Source: Cyanobacteria bacterium FACHB-DQ100
GTDB lineage: Bacteria > Cyanobacteriota > Cyanobacteriia > Leptolyngbyales > Leptolyngbyaceae
Length of the DNA: 64,000 bases
Direction of reading: 5' to 3'
Assembly: GCA_014695195.1 (NCBI GenBank)
Contig: JACJNW010000028.1
Location: 868,001 to 932,000 of the forward strand
The notes beneath the pieces were generated by a model. It searched no databases, was not told the DNA's origin, and saw nothing but the letters and a program-made list of their open reading frames with translations. Position numbers and translations under genes: made by a program. This document shows positions 27,325 to 36,715 of this stretch, piece after piece (position 1 is the stretch's first letter; the number at the start of each line of letters is the position of its first letter).

Positions 27325-28404
27325 ATGAAGATTACGATCGCAGGCTGTGGCGTGGTGGGCGCGACGATCGCTTACGAACTCAGCAAGATTTCAGGTTTAG
27401 AGATTACGGTGACCGATGCTCAACCGACTCCGGTTCAAGCTGATTTAACTCAATGCCCAACCTCTACAGGGGCAGCACTCGGCGTATTAATGGGTGCAAT
27501 CAGCAAAAAGGAAAAAGGTCGCAATTTGAGAATGCGACTGCATGGAATCCAGTATTACAACGAAACCATTCCAGAGTTAGAAGCGCTGACCGGACGATCG
27601 ATTCCCTTCAATCGCCAAGGCATTTTGATGCTGCAATTTCCCGATGATGATTTATCGGTTTGGCATCGCTTAATTGAGGTCCGACAAAAACAGGATTTAA
27701 CTTTAGAACTCTGGGATCAAGCGCGATTAAAATCAGAGCTTCCGTTTCTCGATCGTGCTTCTGCTGCCGTGTATTCACCGTGCGATCGACAAGTCAATCC
27801 CGTCGCACTCACTCAAGCGTTAATTGAAGCGGCAAAATTGCGAGGTGTTCGGTTTGAGTTTGGAACCAAAGTGATCGGAATGCAGGATGATCAGGTTCAA
27901 ACTTCTGGAGGTGCGATCGCTTCAGATTATCTTGTGATTTCTGCGGGAGTGGGAACGACTGCGATTGAAAGCTCAGTTGACATTCGCCCTGTCTTGGGTC
28001 AAGCGATTCAGGTTCGATTGCCCCAGCCGTTGAGCGATTCAGATTTACCTGTGATTACCGGAAATGATGTGCATATTGTTGCGATCGGAGCATCGGAGTA
28101 TTGGGTTGGCGCGACGGTTGAGTTTCCGACTGAGGCGGGGGAAGTGTTGCCGCCCGATCGAGCGATGTTTGATGAGGTGATGAGGCAAGCGATCGAGTTT
28201 TGTCCGGTTCTCAAAGATGCAGAACCGATTCGGACTTGGTTTGGCTTGCGTCCGCGTCCACAGGGTCGTCCCGCTCCAGTGATTGAAGAACTTAAGCCGA
28301 ATGTTTTACTTGCAACTGGACATTATCGAAACGGTGTTTTGTTAGCACCAGCGACCGCAGCAGAAGTGAGAGCAAAAATTCTAGACAGAAGACTAAGCTG
28401 CTGA
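27325..28404 (+). CDS. FAD-dependent oxidase of the DAO family
   Basis: A 359-residue flavoprotein. The N-terminal FAD motif is MKITIAGCGVVGATIAYEL (G-x-G-x-x-G). A middle substrate-binding part has CDRQVNPVALTQALIEAAKLRGV, and the C-terminus has GLRPRPQGRPAPVIEE followed by LATGHYRNGVLLAPATA, the DAO/ThiO-type FAD-closing motif. Glycine oxidase (ThiO), D-amino-acid oxidase or a related amine oxidase are all possible; no thi genes are nearby. The 3' end overlaps the opposing immunity-like gene by 12 bp. Confidence 0.85.
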   Translation: MKITIAGCGVVGATIAYELSKISGLEITVTDAQPTPVQADLTQCPTSTGAALGVLMGAISKKEKGRNLRMRLHGIQYYNETIPELEALTGRSIPFNRQGILMLQFPDDDLSVWHRLIEVRQKQDLTLELWDQARLKSELPFLDRASAAVYSPCDRQVNPVALTQALIEAAKLRGVRFEFGTKVIGMQDDQVQTSGGAIASDYLVISAGVGTTAIESSVDIRPVLGQAIQVRLPQPLSDSDLPVITGNDVHIVAIGASEYWVGATVEFPTEAGEVLPPDRAMFDEVMRQAIEFCPVLKDAEPIRTWFGLRPRPQGRPAPVIEELKPNVLLATGHYRNGVLLAPATAAEVRAKILDRRLSC

Positions 28405-28827
28405 TTGCAATTGGGGTTTGACAAAGGCATCTAATGTATCTTCCCGCCTAGCGAAAATCCTCCAAACCGTACTATCGACTAGCTCAAAGGCTAATTCACA
28501 AGCTGAATTGGTGATATCAAAGTCAACGGCGGGAATATCAGCAGCATTCAAGCAGGCAACGAGAGTAAGATTAATAACCTGATCGAATAAATTTGCAAGT
28601 TTCACAAGGTCTTGCCAGTTGAGAATGATTGGAGAGCTAGAGATTTGAGTTTCTAAATCTACGATTCCTGCTTCCCAAACCTCACTAATATCGCCGCTCG
28701 CTTCTAGGTCTAAAATTGCCCAGACGAGCTTGTGCTCTTCTTCTGGAACAGCCCGCAACAAGTCGATTAAATCGATCGCCAACACCCCAGCACTATTCGT
28801 TTGCGATAGTTCGATTACGGCTGACAT
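28393..28827 (-). CDS. Small acidic protein, probable immunity partner of the upstream toxin gene
   Basis: A 144-residue acidic helical protein (MSAVIELSQTNSAGVLAIDL; LVWAILDLEASGDISEVWEAGI; LVACLNAADIPAVDFDI). No family is recognised. It starts 9 bp after a gene encoding a polymorphic-toxin-type domain, with its own AAGAGG ribosome site, which is the standard toxin-then-immunity order. Low charge and small size fit an inhibitor that covers a basic toxin surface. The immunity role is inference from position. Confidence 0.55.
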   Translation of the reverse strand: MSAVIELSQTNSAGVLAIDLIDLLRAVPEEEHKLVWAILDLEASGDISEVWEAGIVDLETQISSSPIILNWQDLVKLANLFDQVINLTLVACLNAADIPAVDFDITNSACELAFELVDSTVWRIFARREDTLDAFVKPQLQSAA

Positions 28828-28836
28828 AAAAACCTC

Positions 28837-29115
28837 TTAGAGCGATACTGGTTCAGCACTCATCCGCTTCCCTGTAATTGAATCATACCGATGTTGATGC
28901 GGATTGGTGTGATCAGCTCGATCGTGATCGGTGAAATCAATATCTCGAATCAGCCTGCCGTTTTCGCCAAATTCGGGAACTTGAGTATAGGTTTGATTTC
29001 TTCTACGACTTGTTTTTTCGCCCAATTGAGTATGTGGGTACGGAGAATCAGGCAAAGCACGCCCTGTTTTTGGATCTCTGGGTAGGGGACGGTGAAATGT
29101 ATAGATTGAAATCAT
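28837..29115 (-). CDS. Orphan polymorphic-toxin domain (type 24-like)
   Basis: About 92 residues if started at ATG 29115: FHRPLPRDPKTGRALPDSPY, PHTQLG, then VPEFGENGRLIRDIDFTDH and NPHQHRYDS. The PHTQLG...RDIDFTDH...NPHQHRY pattern is what I know from the C-terminal 'polymorphic toxin type 24' domain, normally at the end of large secreted RHS or CDI-like proteins. Here it stands alone with no secretion domain. The frame extends upstream to a TTG at 29202, so the start is uncertain, and no clear ribosome site precedes 29115. The conserved His/Asp residues could form a nuclease site. The family call is moderately sure. Confidence 0.6.
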   Translation of the reverse strand: MISIYTFHRPLPRDPKTGRALPDSPYPHTQLGEKTSRRRNQTYTQVPEFGENGRLIRDIDFTDHDRADHTNPHQHRYDSITGKRMSAEPVSL

Positions 29116-29357
29116 CGCATAGGCAATAAAGGCTGACTGTATGAAAGCTGATTCTGGTGTGTGGTAAGTATGCAACTTCTGGAGTTTGTGCAAAATTAGC
29201 AAAGAAGTTACAAATCCAATAAGAATTTATCGCTTCAGACCTTGCAGCGCTTAATCATCTGTAACGATTTCGAGCCGATCTCACCACAAATCGGGCATCA
29301 CACTACGGTAAGGTGAAGAAAGTCACTTAATAAGCACGTATCAACTACCCGCTAATT

Positions 29358-30326
29358 ATGTCCTCAACTGTCTCTAGCCCAACCCGTACCATCAAGATTG
29401 CTTCCCGCAAGAGCCAACTCGCATTAGTGCAGACTTATTGGGTGCAGGAGCAGTTACAAAAAGCTTTTCCCGATCGCACCTTTGAAGTCCATACAATGGA
29501 GACTCAAGGCGATAAAGTCCTGAACGTCGCATTGGCAAAAATCGGGGACAAAGGCTTATTTACTAAAGAACTTGAAGACGGAATGCTTAATCGCACGACA
29601 GATTTTGCGGTGCATTCGCTGAAAGATTTGCCGACGCGCTTGCCAGAAGGCTTGATGCTGGGTTGTGTCACCGAGCGCGAAGATCCCGCCGATGCCTTGG
29701 TCGTGCATGAAAAACACAAAGATAAAGAGCTTGCGACCTTGCCCGAAGGCGCTGTGATTGGAACCTCCTCGCTGCGGCGCTTGGCTCAGCTGCGTCATCA
29801 CTATCCGCACCTCAGCTTCAAAGATGTGCGCGGTAATGTGAACACTCGCTTGGCAAAATTAGATTCGGGTGAATACGATGCCATCATCCTAGCGGCAGCA
29901 GGATTGAATCGATTGAACTTTAGCGATCGCATTCATCAACTCATCCCGTCTGACATTTCCCTTCATGCCGTCGGTCAAGGTGCGTTGGGAATCGAATGTC
30001 GCGAAGGTGATACCGAAATTCTCGAAATTCTGAAAGTTTTGGAACATCAGCCGACTGCTTATCGCTGTTATGCAGAGCGGGCATTTTTGCGTGAATTAGA
30101 AGGCGGTTGCCAAGTGCCGATCGGAGTCAACACCACAATCGAAGGCGACACTTTGACTTTAACCGGAATCGTGGCAAGTTTAGACGGTCAAAAACTCGTC
30201 AAAGATAGCGTTTCGGGGCTGGCAACCGATGCGGAGAAGCTCGGAACCGAACTGGCGCATCGTGCCAGAGAACAAGGAGCGCAGGAAATCTTAGACGAAA
30301 TTCTCGCCACCTTAAACCGCAGCTAA
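29358..30326 (+). CDS. hemC: Porphobilinogen deaminase (hydroxymethylbilane synthase)
   Basis: It joins four porphobilinogen units into hydroxymethylbilane, on the path to heme, chlorophyll and bilins. The 322-residue protein has [15 protein letters not shown] at the N-terminus, [15 protein letters not shown] (~82), [31 protein letters not shown] (~135) and the dipyrromethane cofactor cysteine in [11 protein letters not shown] (~249). Normal length and complete. ATG 29358 is the only sensible start. It is followed 67 bp later by cysH, which has its own ribosome site. Confidence 0.97.
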   Translation: MSSTVSSPTRTIKIASRKSQLALVQTYWVQEQLQKAFPDRTFEVHTMETQGDKVLNVALAKIGDKGLFTKELEDGMLNRTTDFAVHSLKDLPTRLPEGLMLGCVTEREDPADALVVHEKHKDKELATLPEGAVIGTSSLRRLAQLRHHYPHLSFKDVRGNVNTRLAKLDSGEYDAIILAAAGLNRLNFSDRIHQLIPSDISLHAVGQGALGIECREGDTEILEILKVLEHQPTAYRCYAERAFLRELEGGCQVPIGVNTTIEGDTLTLTGIVASLDGQKLVKDSVSGLATDAEKLGTELAHRAREQGAQEILDEILATLNRS

Positions 30327-30393
30327 ACGCAATGCGCTCATAACGTTCGATAATAGAAAACGCAATATAGGGAACGCTGCCGGAGAACACACT

Positions 30394-31140
30394 ATGGCGC
30401 AAACGATCGCGCAGTCTGCGTTAGACATTCCAAGTTTAGACGCGGAACTTTCAACCCAAAGTCCTCAGAGAATTCTGGAACGGGCGCTAGATCAATTTGA
30501 CAACATCGCGATTTCGTTTAGTGGTGCGGAAGATGTTGTGCTGATCGACATGGCGCATCGTCTCAACAAAAAAGTGCAGGTGTTTAGCCTTGATACTGGA
30601 CGGCTTCATGCGGAGACTTATCAGTTTATCGAGCAAGTGAGAAAGCACTACGGCTGCACGATCGACATTCTCTTCCCGGACACCGAGAAAGTTCAGCAAC
30701 TCGTCACTGAGAAAGGACTGTTCAGCTTCTACGAAGACGGACACAATGAATGCTGTGGCATTCGCAAAGTTGAACCCCTGCGTCGCAAGCTCGGAACCTT
30801 AGATGCTTGGATCACGGGACAACGTAAGGATCAAAATCCGTCCACTCGTGCAACGGTTCCCGTGATTCAAGTCGATACGGCGTTTTCATCGGACGATCGC
30901 CAGCTGATCAAATTCAACCCCTTGGCAAACTGGTCTTCTGCGGATGTCTGGCTGTACATTCGCGGCTTTGAAGTGCCTTACAATCCATTGCACGAAAAAG
31001 GATTTATCAGCATCGGCTGTGAGCCTTGCACCAGAGCCGTTCTACCGAATCAGCACGAGCGAGAAGGACGCTGGTGGTGGGAAGATGCCACGAAGAAAGA
31101 GTGTGGCTTACACGCGATCAATCCCACGAAATCAGCTTAA
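30394..31140 (+). CDS. cysH: Adenylyl-sulfate / PAPS reductase (iron-sulfur type)
   Basis: Reductase of assimilatory sulfate reduction (248 residues). It has the PP-loop SFSGAEDVV (~41), [11 protein letters not shown] (~65) and the catalytic cysteine in the C-terminal KKECGLH (C237). In addition C120-C121 and C209-x-x-C212 are present; that CC...CxxC set binds a [4Fe-4S] cluster and usually marks enzymes that use APS rather than PAPS. Substrate preference is therefore inferred as APS. Electrons would come from thioredoxin. The end overlaps the opposing Uma2 gene by 9 bp. Confidence 0.93.
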   Translation: MAQTIAQSALDIPSLDAELSTQSPQRILERALDQFDNIAISFSGAEDVVLIDMAHRLNKKVQVFSLDTGRLHAETYQFIEQVRKHYGCTIDILFPDTEKVQQLVTEKGLFSFYEDGHNECCGIRKVEPLRRKLGTLDAWITGQRKDQNPSTRATVPVIQVDTAFSSDDRQLIKFNPLANWSSADVWLYIRGFEVPYNPLHEKGFISIGCEPCTRAVLPNQHEREGRWWWEDATKKECGLHAINPTKSA

Positions 31141-31794
31141 GCGGTCTTTGAATTCCTGATGTTCTGGACTGTTTAACCCGGTTTGTAAATTCGATAGAAC
31201 TGTTGCAATGTCGCCTTGCTGGAGTGAGGCGACATTTAGCCATAGTCCTGGAAAAATCCGGCTTTTAATTACGCCTGCTTCCGGTTCTAGCAAAACATAT
31301 TCGCTATCTTGCAACTGAAACCAGCGAATCTGATTTTCGTAAATTTGCCAAACTAAATACTCTTTCACGCCATTTCGGCGATAAGCGTTTAACTTGGCAT
31401 TGAGATCGACCGATGCGCTACTCGCTGCAATTTCCACGACCAGTTCTGGCGCACCTTCGATGTAATCATCTTCAGTAATTCGAGAGCCGCCCCCCGCTTC
31501 GGGTTCGATTCGCAATAAAGCATCGGGTTGTGGCTCATTATCCAGATCGAGCCGAACGGTTGCATTGTCTTCGATATCAACCCCTGGAGTCGCAGCAACA
31601 TAAGCTGTTAGCCATCCAATCACATAGGCGTGAGGCCTTCCATGTTGTTTTGCTCGGACGGGAGATGCCACGTATACGACTCCTTCGATTAATTCCGCCT
31701 TGAGATTAGGGTATGGAGCATATCGCCGCTCGAACTCAGAGCGGGAAAGACGATCGCCGCTTTCAAGTGGTGGAGTCGAAACTTGGCTGACCAT
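31132..31794 (-). CDS. Uma2 family (DUF820) protein
   Basis: A 220-residue Uma2/DUF820 protein: [31 protein letters not shown], then [49 protein letters not shown]. The fold is a PD-(D/E)XK-type nuclease with the E-x-V motif in VEIAAS; biological role unknown. ATG 31794 is used, since sequence upstream in the same frame belongs to the divergent glgA. Intact, unlike the copy near 21.5 kb. Confidence 0.85.
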   Translation of the reverse strand: MVSQVSTPPLESGDRLSRSEFERRYAPYPNLKAELIEGVVYVASPVRAKQHGRPHAYVIGWLTAYVAATPGVDIEDNATVRLDLDNEPQPDALLRIEPEAGGGSRITEDDYIEGAPELVVEIAASSASVDLNAKLNAYRRNGVKEYLVWQIYENQIRWFQLQDSEYVLLEPEAGVIKSRIFPGLWLNVASLQQGDIATVLSNLQTGLNSPEHQEFKDRLS

Positions 31795-31891
31795 AGTACA
31801 AACCTCGGCATTTCTCTGATTTTGACACACACGCAAATCGCTATCCCAAAGTCGGTATGATGACAGTGCGAAAAGAGAGAGGGAAAGCCAG

Positions 31892-33304
31892 ATGCGGATT
31901 TTGTTTGTGGCGGCGGAAGCAGCACCGATCGCGAAAGTTGGGGGCATGGGTGATGTCGTGGGGGCATTGCCGAAAGTGTTGAAAGCGATGGGGCATGATG
32001 TCCGAATTTTCCTGCCGTATTTTGGCTTTCTCAATGACAAGATTAAGATTCCAGCAGAACCGATCTGGAAAGGCTACGCAATGTTTAATGACTTTGCGGT
32101 GTATGAAACGGTTTTGCCGGGAACCGATGTGCCGCTGTATCTGTTTGGGCATCCTGCGTTTGACCCGCGCCGGATTTACGGCGGAGAGGATGAAGACTGG
32201 CGGTTTACGTTCTTTGCCAATGGTGCGGCTGAGTTTGCCTGGAACTATTGGAAGCCGCAGATTATTCACTGTCACGATTGGCATACCGGGATGATTCCGG
32301 TGTGGATGCACCAAGACCCAGATATTTCCACGATTTTTACGATTCACAATTTGGCGTATCAAGGCCCCTGGCGCTGGAAATTAGAGCAGATGACATGGTG
32401 CCCTTGGTATATGCAGGGACATAACACAATGGCGGCAGCAGTTCAGTATGCGAATTGGGTGACAACGGTTTCGCCCACGTATGCAGAGCAAATCAAAACG
32501 CCCACGTATGGGGAAACGCTAGAGGGATTGCTGTCGTTTATCAGTGGCAGGGTCTCTGGCATTGTGAACGGGATTGATACGGAGTCTTACAATCCAGAGG
32601 TCGATAAAGCGATCGCACAACCCTTTTCCACCGAAACGATCGACGACCGCATTGCCAACAAAATCGCCCTGCAAGAAGAAGTCGGATTGGAAGTCAATTC
32701 CAAAGCGTTCTTGATTGGCATGGTTTCGCGCTTGGTGGAGCAAAAAGGATTGGATCTTGTAATTCAGATTCTCGATCGCTATCTCGCGTACACCGATGCT
32801 CAATTTGTGCTGTTGGGGACGGGCGATCGGTACTACGAAACGCAGATGTGGCAAATGTCCTCGCGCTATGGGGGGCGGATGTCGGTGTATTTGCTCTATA
32901 ACGATGCTCTCGCGCGTCGGATTTATGCGGGAACGGATGCGTTCTTGATGCCCTCGCGATTCGAGCCTTGTGGCATTAGTCAGATGTTAGCAATGCGATA
33001 TGGTTGTGTGCCGATCGTGCGGCGAACGGGTGGTTTAGTCGATACCGTGTCGCATCATGATCCCGAAAACCATGCGGGAACGGGGTATTGTTTCGATCGC
33101 TATGAGCCGTTGGATTTGTTTACTTCAATGGTGCGGGCGAATGAAGCTTACCGATTTAAAGGTTTGTGGAAAGAACTTCAGCAGCGCGGGATGGAGCAAA
33201 ACTTTAGCTGGAAAAATTCGGCGGTGGAATACGATCGCCTGTATCGTCGCGTTTTAGGAGTGCCAGAAGAGGAAACACTCGAAAAAGAATTAATTCAAGG
33301 ATAA
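31892..33304 (+). CDS. glgA: Glycogen synthase (ADP-glucose)
   Basis: It transfers glucose from ADP-glucose to glycogen. The 470-residue GT5 enzyme carries the ADP-glucose motif K15[13 protein letters not shown] at the N-terminus, [13 protein letters not shown] (~129), [13 protein letters not shown] (~218), and the C-terminal [19 protein letters not shown] and [11 protein letters not shown]. It is close to the GlgA1-type cyanobacterial enzymes that lack the longer insert. Ribosome site AGAGAGGGAAAG precedes ATG 31892. It stands alone. Confidence 0.96.
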   Translation: MRILFVAAEAAPIAKVGGMGDVVGALPKVLKAMGHDVRIFLPYFGFLNDKIKIPAEPIWKGYAMFNDFAVYETVLPGTDVPLYLFGHPAFDPRRIYGGEDEDWRFTFFANGAAEFAWNYWKPQIIHCHDWHTGMIPVWMHQDPDISTIFTIHNLAYQGPWRWKLEQMTWCPWYMQGHNTMAAAVQYANWVTTVSPTYAEQIKTPTYGETLEGLLSFISGRVSGIVNGIDTESYNPEVDKAIAQPFSTETIDDRIANKIALQEEVGLEVNSKAFLIGMVSRLVEQKGLDLVIQILDRYLAYTDAQFVLLGTGDRYYETQMWQMSSRYGGRMSVYLLYNDALARRIYAGTDAFLMPSRFEPCGISQMLAMRYGCVPIVRRTGGLVDTVSHHDPENHAGTGYCFDRYEPLDLFTSMVRANEAYRFKGLWKELQQRGMEQNFSWKNSAVEYDRLYRRVLGVPEEETLEKELIQG

Positions 33305-33401
33305 GAATTGCAGCTTACGGTTGGAATTTCTAGTCTGAGGGAAGATCTGTTCTGCCCCCAATTTGCGGTATTCCAATTGTAGTTTGGTCTACATTGCGCT
33401 T

Positions 33402-34364
33402 ATGAGTTTCCGGTTTTCCTGGTTTGACTGGTTTTGCTTTTGGTATCCGCCCGGATGGCTGATTCTGTTTAATCGCCATTGGCAGCATTACCACGCTGAT
33501 CCAGACGGCTGGAACTGGCTGGAGTATGCGCTATTTCTGATTCCGGGCGGATTCTACGTTGCCCTGTTAATTCGGTGGGTTCGCTTGGGATTTCGATCGC
33601 CCAAGTCCGATTTCACTGAACCCGATCCCCTTTATCAAAAAGCGTTTCGAGAAGAAATCTTGCTGCCGATCGTCACGCGATTTTTTCGGGCTGAGTTGCA
33701 TCACTTGGAAAACTTGCCAGACCATCCCCCCGCGATCGTCACGCTGAATCATGCGGGAATGTGCTTCCCATGGGATTTCGTGTGTTTAGGCGTGTTACTC
33801 AGCGAAAAAACCGGATGGTTTGTGCAACCTGTGGCGCATCCGATCTTTTTTGATCATCCCTGGTTGGTTTGGTGGCTGCCGCGTGGATGGGCACAGGTTT
33901 TAGGCGGAGTTCGGGCGGAGCGGGAAAGTTTCGAGGCGGCAATGGCACAAAAAACTGTGCTGCTGTATGCGCCTGAGAGTTGGCGCGGACTCGCTAAAGG
34001 ATGGCGACGACGCTATCAGCTAGAGAAGTTTGATCCGAGTTTTTTGCAACTGAGTGCGAGATATGAAGTGCCGATCGTTCCCACGATTTGTATCGGGAAT
34101 GAATTTCTGCATCCCTGGACAGTAAATTCTAAACGATTGGCACGATGGTTAAAAATGCCGTTGCTACCTATATCGCCTTTACTGTTGTTATTTGTGTTGT
34201 TTCCGTCGTTGGGCGTATGGGCGGTGAGAACGCGATTAAAGTATTATTTTCAGCCTACACAGTCGCCGCTAGACGAGAATTTGACGCGATCGCAGCTTTA
34301 CGATCAAGCAAGAGACTTACGATCGCGCTTACAACAAGAACTCAATCATCTAACGGCACGCTAA
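33402..34364 (+). CDS. PlsC-like acyltransferase with an unusual HX7D motif
   Basis: A 320-residue protein with hydrophobic segments near residues ~43-60 and ~255-280. It aligns in plan with 1-acylglycerol-phosphate acyltransferases: an active-site block NHAGMCFPWDFVCLGVLL, a second block with GGVRAERESFEAAMA, a third APESWRGLAKGW and a VPIVPTICIG strand. However, seven residues lie between the active-site His and Asp instead of four, and motif III reads APESWR rather than (F/Y)PEGTR. It probably acts on a lipid at the inner face of the membrane. ATG 33402 is preferred to a TTG at 33363. Confidence 0.7.
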   Translation: MSFRFSWFDWFCFWYPPGWLILFNRHWQHYHADPDGWNWLEYALFLIPGGFYVALLIRWVRLGFRSPKSDFTEPDPLYQKAFREEILLPIVTRFFRAELHHLENLPDHPPAIVTLNHAGMCFPWDFVCLGVLLSEKTGWFVQPVAHPIFFDHPWLVWWLPRGWAQVLGGVRAERESFEAAMAQKTVLLYAPESWRGLAKGWRRRYQLEKFDPSFLQLSARYEVPIVPTICIGNEFLHPWTVNSKRLARWLKMPLLPISPLLLLFVLFPSLGVWAVRTRLKYYFQPTQSPLDENLTRSQLYDQARDLRSRLQQELNHLTAR

Positions 34365-34823
34365 ACCTGTGTAGGGATTCACCGGGATCGGAGATGGGAT
34401 CGGGCTTCCATAAATCGCGGTGCCGCAAGAGGGAAGTGTATAGTTGCCAAAACCAAAGCCTGGATTGACGATGACCCTTCGCGCTCTCGGTGTCACAATT
34501 ACAGTCGAACCGGGAAATGCTGGTGGATAGAATCCAGGCGAGTAATAGCCATTGTTGTAATAGCCGTTGTTGTAATAGCCAGGGGAGTAATAGCCATTGT
34601 TGTAATAGCCATTGCTTGGAGTACGAATAATAATCTGTCTGTTGTAGCCCGGAGAACCACGATAAAAAGTTCCACCAGAAAAGCCAGAGGGCACACCGAA
34701 GCTAGAAGGCGATCCGATCGTCACCCCAAAGCCAGAGGAGCGAGTGCGATAGCCCGCCTGAGCGGGTAATAGAGGTGCAAGCACGATCGCGCCTGCAACG
34801 ATACAAGAAATGAGCTTAAACAT
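34350..34823 (-). CDS. Secreted Gly/Tyr/Asn-rich repeat protein
   Basis: A 157-residue exported protein. The signal peptide MFKLISCIVAGAIVLAPLLP ends at AQA (residues 21-23). Residues ~71-100 are tandem NGYYNNGYYSPGYYNNGYY-type repeats encoded by near-identical 15-base units on the DNA. The rest is Gly/Ser/Pro-rich with a short VIVTPRARRVIVNPGFGFGNY strand pair and two cysteines near the end. Probably a periplasmic or surface structural protein; function unknown. The last 15 bp overlap the opposing acyltransferase gene. Confidence 0.7.
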   Translation of the reverse strand: MFKLISCIVAGAIVLAPLLPAQAGYRTRSSGFGVTIGSPSSFGVPSGFSGGTFYRGSPGYNRQIIIRTPSNGYYNNGYYSPGYYNNGYYNNGYYSPGFYPPAFPGSTVIVTPRARRVIVNPGFGFGNYTLPSCGTAIYGSPIPSPIPVNPYTGLACR

Positions 34824-34864
34824 AACATCCTCAAGATTGCAGCGAAGTTGAGTTGATGCACCGT

Positions 34865-36091
34865 CTAGACTTGCAATTTCGACGGCTTAGCGATCGCGTT
34901 TCCGGCAATCCAGCCTGTCGTCCAAGCACTTTGAAAGTTGAAACCACCTGTAATACCATCAATATCTAATATTTCACCCGCGAAATAAAGACCAGAACAA
35001 CAACGGCTTTCCATTGTTTTGAAGTTAATTTCCTTCAAACTCACTCCGCCACAAGTCACAAATTCTTCTTTGAATGCGCCTTTACCAGAAATTTGATAGC
35101 TCCCTTGGGTGAGTTCCTGGATCAGTTGGTTCAGGGTTTTGTTAGATAGCTCTGCCCATCGACGATCGCGATCGATTCCGACTGCTTCCGTTAACCGTTC
35201 CCATAAGCGGCGGGGTAACATGACCGGGCAATTGGCGGCGATCGTTTTTTGCGGAATTTGACCCCTCACGGCTGTTAATTCTTGCCGCAATTGTTCCGGG
35301 TTCTGTTTTGGCAACCAGTTAATTGTCAGTTTTGCTCGATAGTTGTAATCGTGAAGTTCCCTTGCTGCCCATGCAGAAAGCTTTAAGACCGCAGGCGCAC
35401 TTAAGCCCCAATGGGTGATTAATAAAGCTCCGGTCTGTTCAAATTTGGATTCCCCGACTTGCAACTTCAGCCGAGCCGAATCAACGGAAACACCCGCGAG
35501 GTCAGTCAAGCGATCGTCGCGCACATTGAACGTAAACAGCGACGGAACCGGCTCGATGATTGAATGTCCCAATGCTCTGGCAAATTCATACCCGTGGGGA
35601 TTGCTTCCGGTTGCAATCAGGACGCGATCGGCAGTCAGAACTTCACCAGAGCGGAGTTCGATCGCGAATTCATCGCCCAACTTTGTCACAGATTTTACCG
35701 GAGCCTGGGTGTAAATTTTCACGCCTAGATCGGCTGCTTGATTAAATAAGCAGTCTGCGATCGTTCTCGAATCATCAGTAATCGGAAAAATGCGTCCGTC
35801 AGCTTCCGTTTTGAGTTTGACATTACGATCGGTAAACCATTCGATCGTATGTTTTGCTTGGAACTGTGAAAATGCGCCTCGAAGTGCTTTTCCGCCTCTT
35901 GGATAATGCTGCACTAATAAAGACGGCTCAAAGCACGCATGAGTCACATTACAGCGACCTCCGCCCGAAATCAGCACTTTCGATAAACATTGCCGCCCTG
36001 CTTCGAGCAACGTTACTTCCATACCAGATTGCGCGGCACAAATCGCCCCAAAAAATCCTGCTGCTCCACCGCCAATAACAACTAATTTCAC
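34865..36091 (-). CDS. BaiN/HI0933-family NAD(P)/FAD oxidoreductase
   Basis: A 408-residue flavoprotein. FAD motif VVIGGGAAGFFGAICAAQ at the N-terminus is followed by KVLISGGGRCNVTHAC (~38), the family hallmark, a two-domain insert (residues ~200-330), and the C-terminal GLYFAGEILDIDGITGGFNFQSAWTTGWIAGNAIA FAD-closing segment. The HI0933/BaiN group is widespread and includes bile-acid dehydrogenation enzymes, but the cyanobacterial substrate is unknown. Confidence 0.88.
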   Translation of the reverse strand: MKLVVIGGGAAGFFGAICAAQSGMEVTLLEAGRQCLSKVLISGGGRCNVTHACFEPSLLVQHYPRGGKALRGAFSQFQAKHTIEWFTDRNVKLKTEADGRIFPITDDSRTIADCLFNQAADLGVKIYTQAPVKSVTKLGDEFAIELRSGEVLTADRVLIATGSNPHGYEFARALGHSIIEPVPSLFTFNVRDDRLTDLAGVSVDSARLKLQVGESKFEQTGALLITHWGLSAPAVLKLSAWAARELHDYNYRAKLTINWLPKQNPEQLRQELTAVRGQIPQKTIAANCPVMLPRRLWERLTEAVGIDRDRRWAELSNKTLNQLIQELTQGSYQISGKGAFKEEFVTCGGVSLKEINFKTMESRCCSGLYFAGEILDIDGITGGFNFQSAWTTGWIAGNAIAKPSKLQV

Positions 36092-36198
36092 CGCTCTATT
36101 TCTCCCAGTGCGATCTTGATCTTAGGCGATTCGATCGCGCTTACAGACTCAGAATTACAACGCTGAGGTTAAGATTTGAGAAACCAGAATGAATCAAT

Positions 36199-36669
36199 AT
36201 GCAACCTCATCGGGATAAGACGATCGCACGATTACGATCGCTCACACATCTGCTTGATAATGCCTTTCCAATTCCAGGGACAAAATATCGCGTCGGAATT
36301 GATCCCATCATTGGGCTGTTGCCGGGGGGTGGGGATGTAGCGATGTCATTTGTTTCGTCCTATATCCTGATCGAAGCTGCACGGTTGGGCTTGCCTCGCC
36401 CAACTTTGCTCCGAATGTTGTGGAATTTGATTCTTGATGCGTTGCTTGGAATTGTTCCAATGGCGGGCGACTTTGTTGATCTAGCTTGGAAGGCAAACAG
36501 TAAAAATCTGGCACTGATCGAGGCACATTTAGCGAAACCAGGACAACAAGCGAAAGCGGATTATTTGTTCGTGGCGTTGCTGATTGTGATCTTTCTTGCA
36601 GTCGTGATTGCGTTAGGAATGTTGACGGTGTTAGTTATTAGCACCATTTGGAATGCGATCGCGGCATAA
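36199..36669 (+). CDS. DUF4112 membrane protein
   Basis: A 156-residue protein: LRSLTHLLDNAFPIPGTKYRVGIDPIIGLLPGGGDVA, then LLRMLWNLILDALLGIVPMAGDFVDLAWKANSKNL and a final hydrophobic helix (~125-152). This is DUF4112, whose paired GLLPGGGD and GIVPMAGD loops are characteristic. An inner-membrane protein of unknown role. The next gene starts 46 bp later on the same strand. Confidence 0.85.
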   Translation: MQPHRDKTIARLRSLTHLLDNAFPIPGTKYRVGIDPIIGLLPGGGDVAMSFVSSYILIEAARLGLPRPTLLRMLWNLILDALLGIVPMAGDFVDLAWKANSKNLALIEAHLAKPGQQAKADYLFVALLIVIFLAVVIALGMLTVLVISTIWNAIAA

Positions 36670-36715
36670 CGCAGCAAAGATGCAATAATGATGCGGCTGT
36701 TTTTTTCTTGTCGCA

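Noticed and set aside
34499-34640. CRISPR-like array in the repeat region
   Set aside because: Units are short, contiguous and in frame with NGYY codons; there are no spacers and no cas genes.
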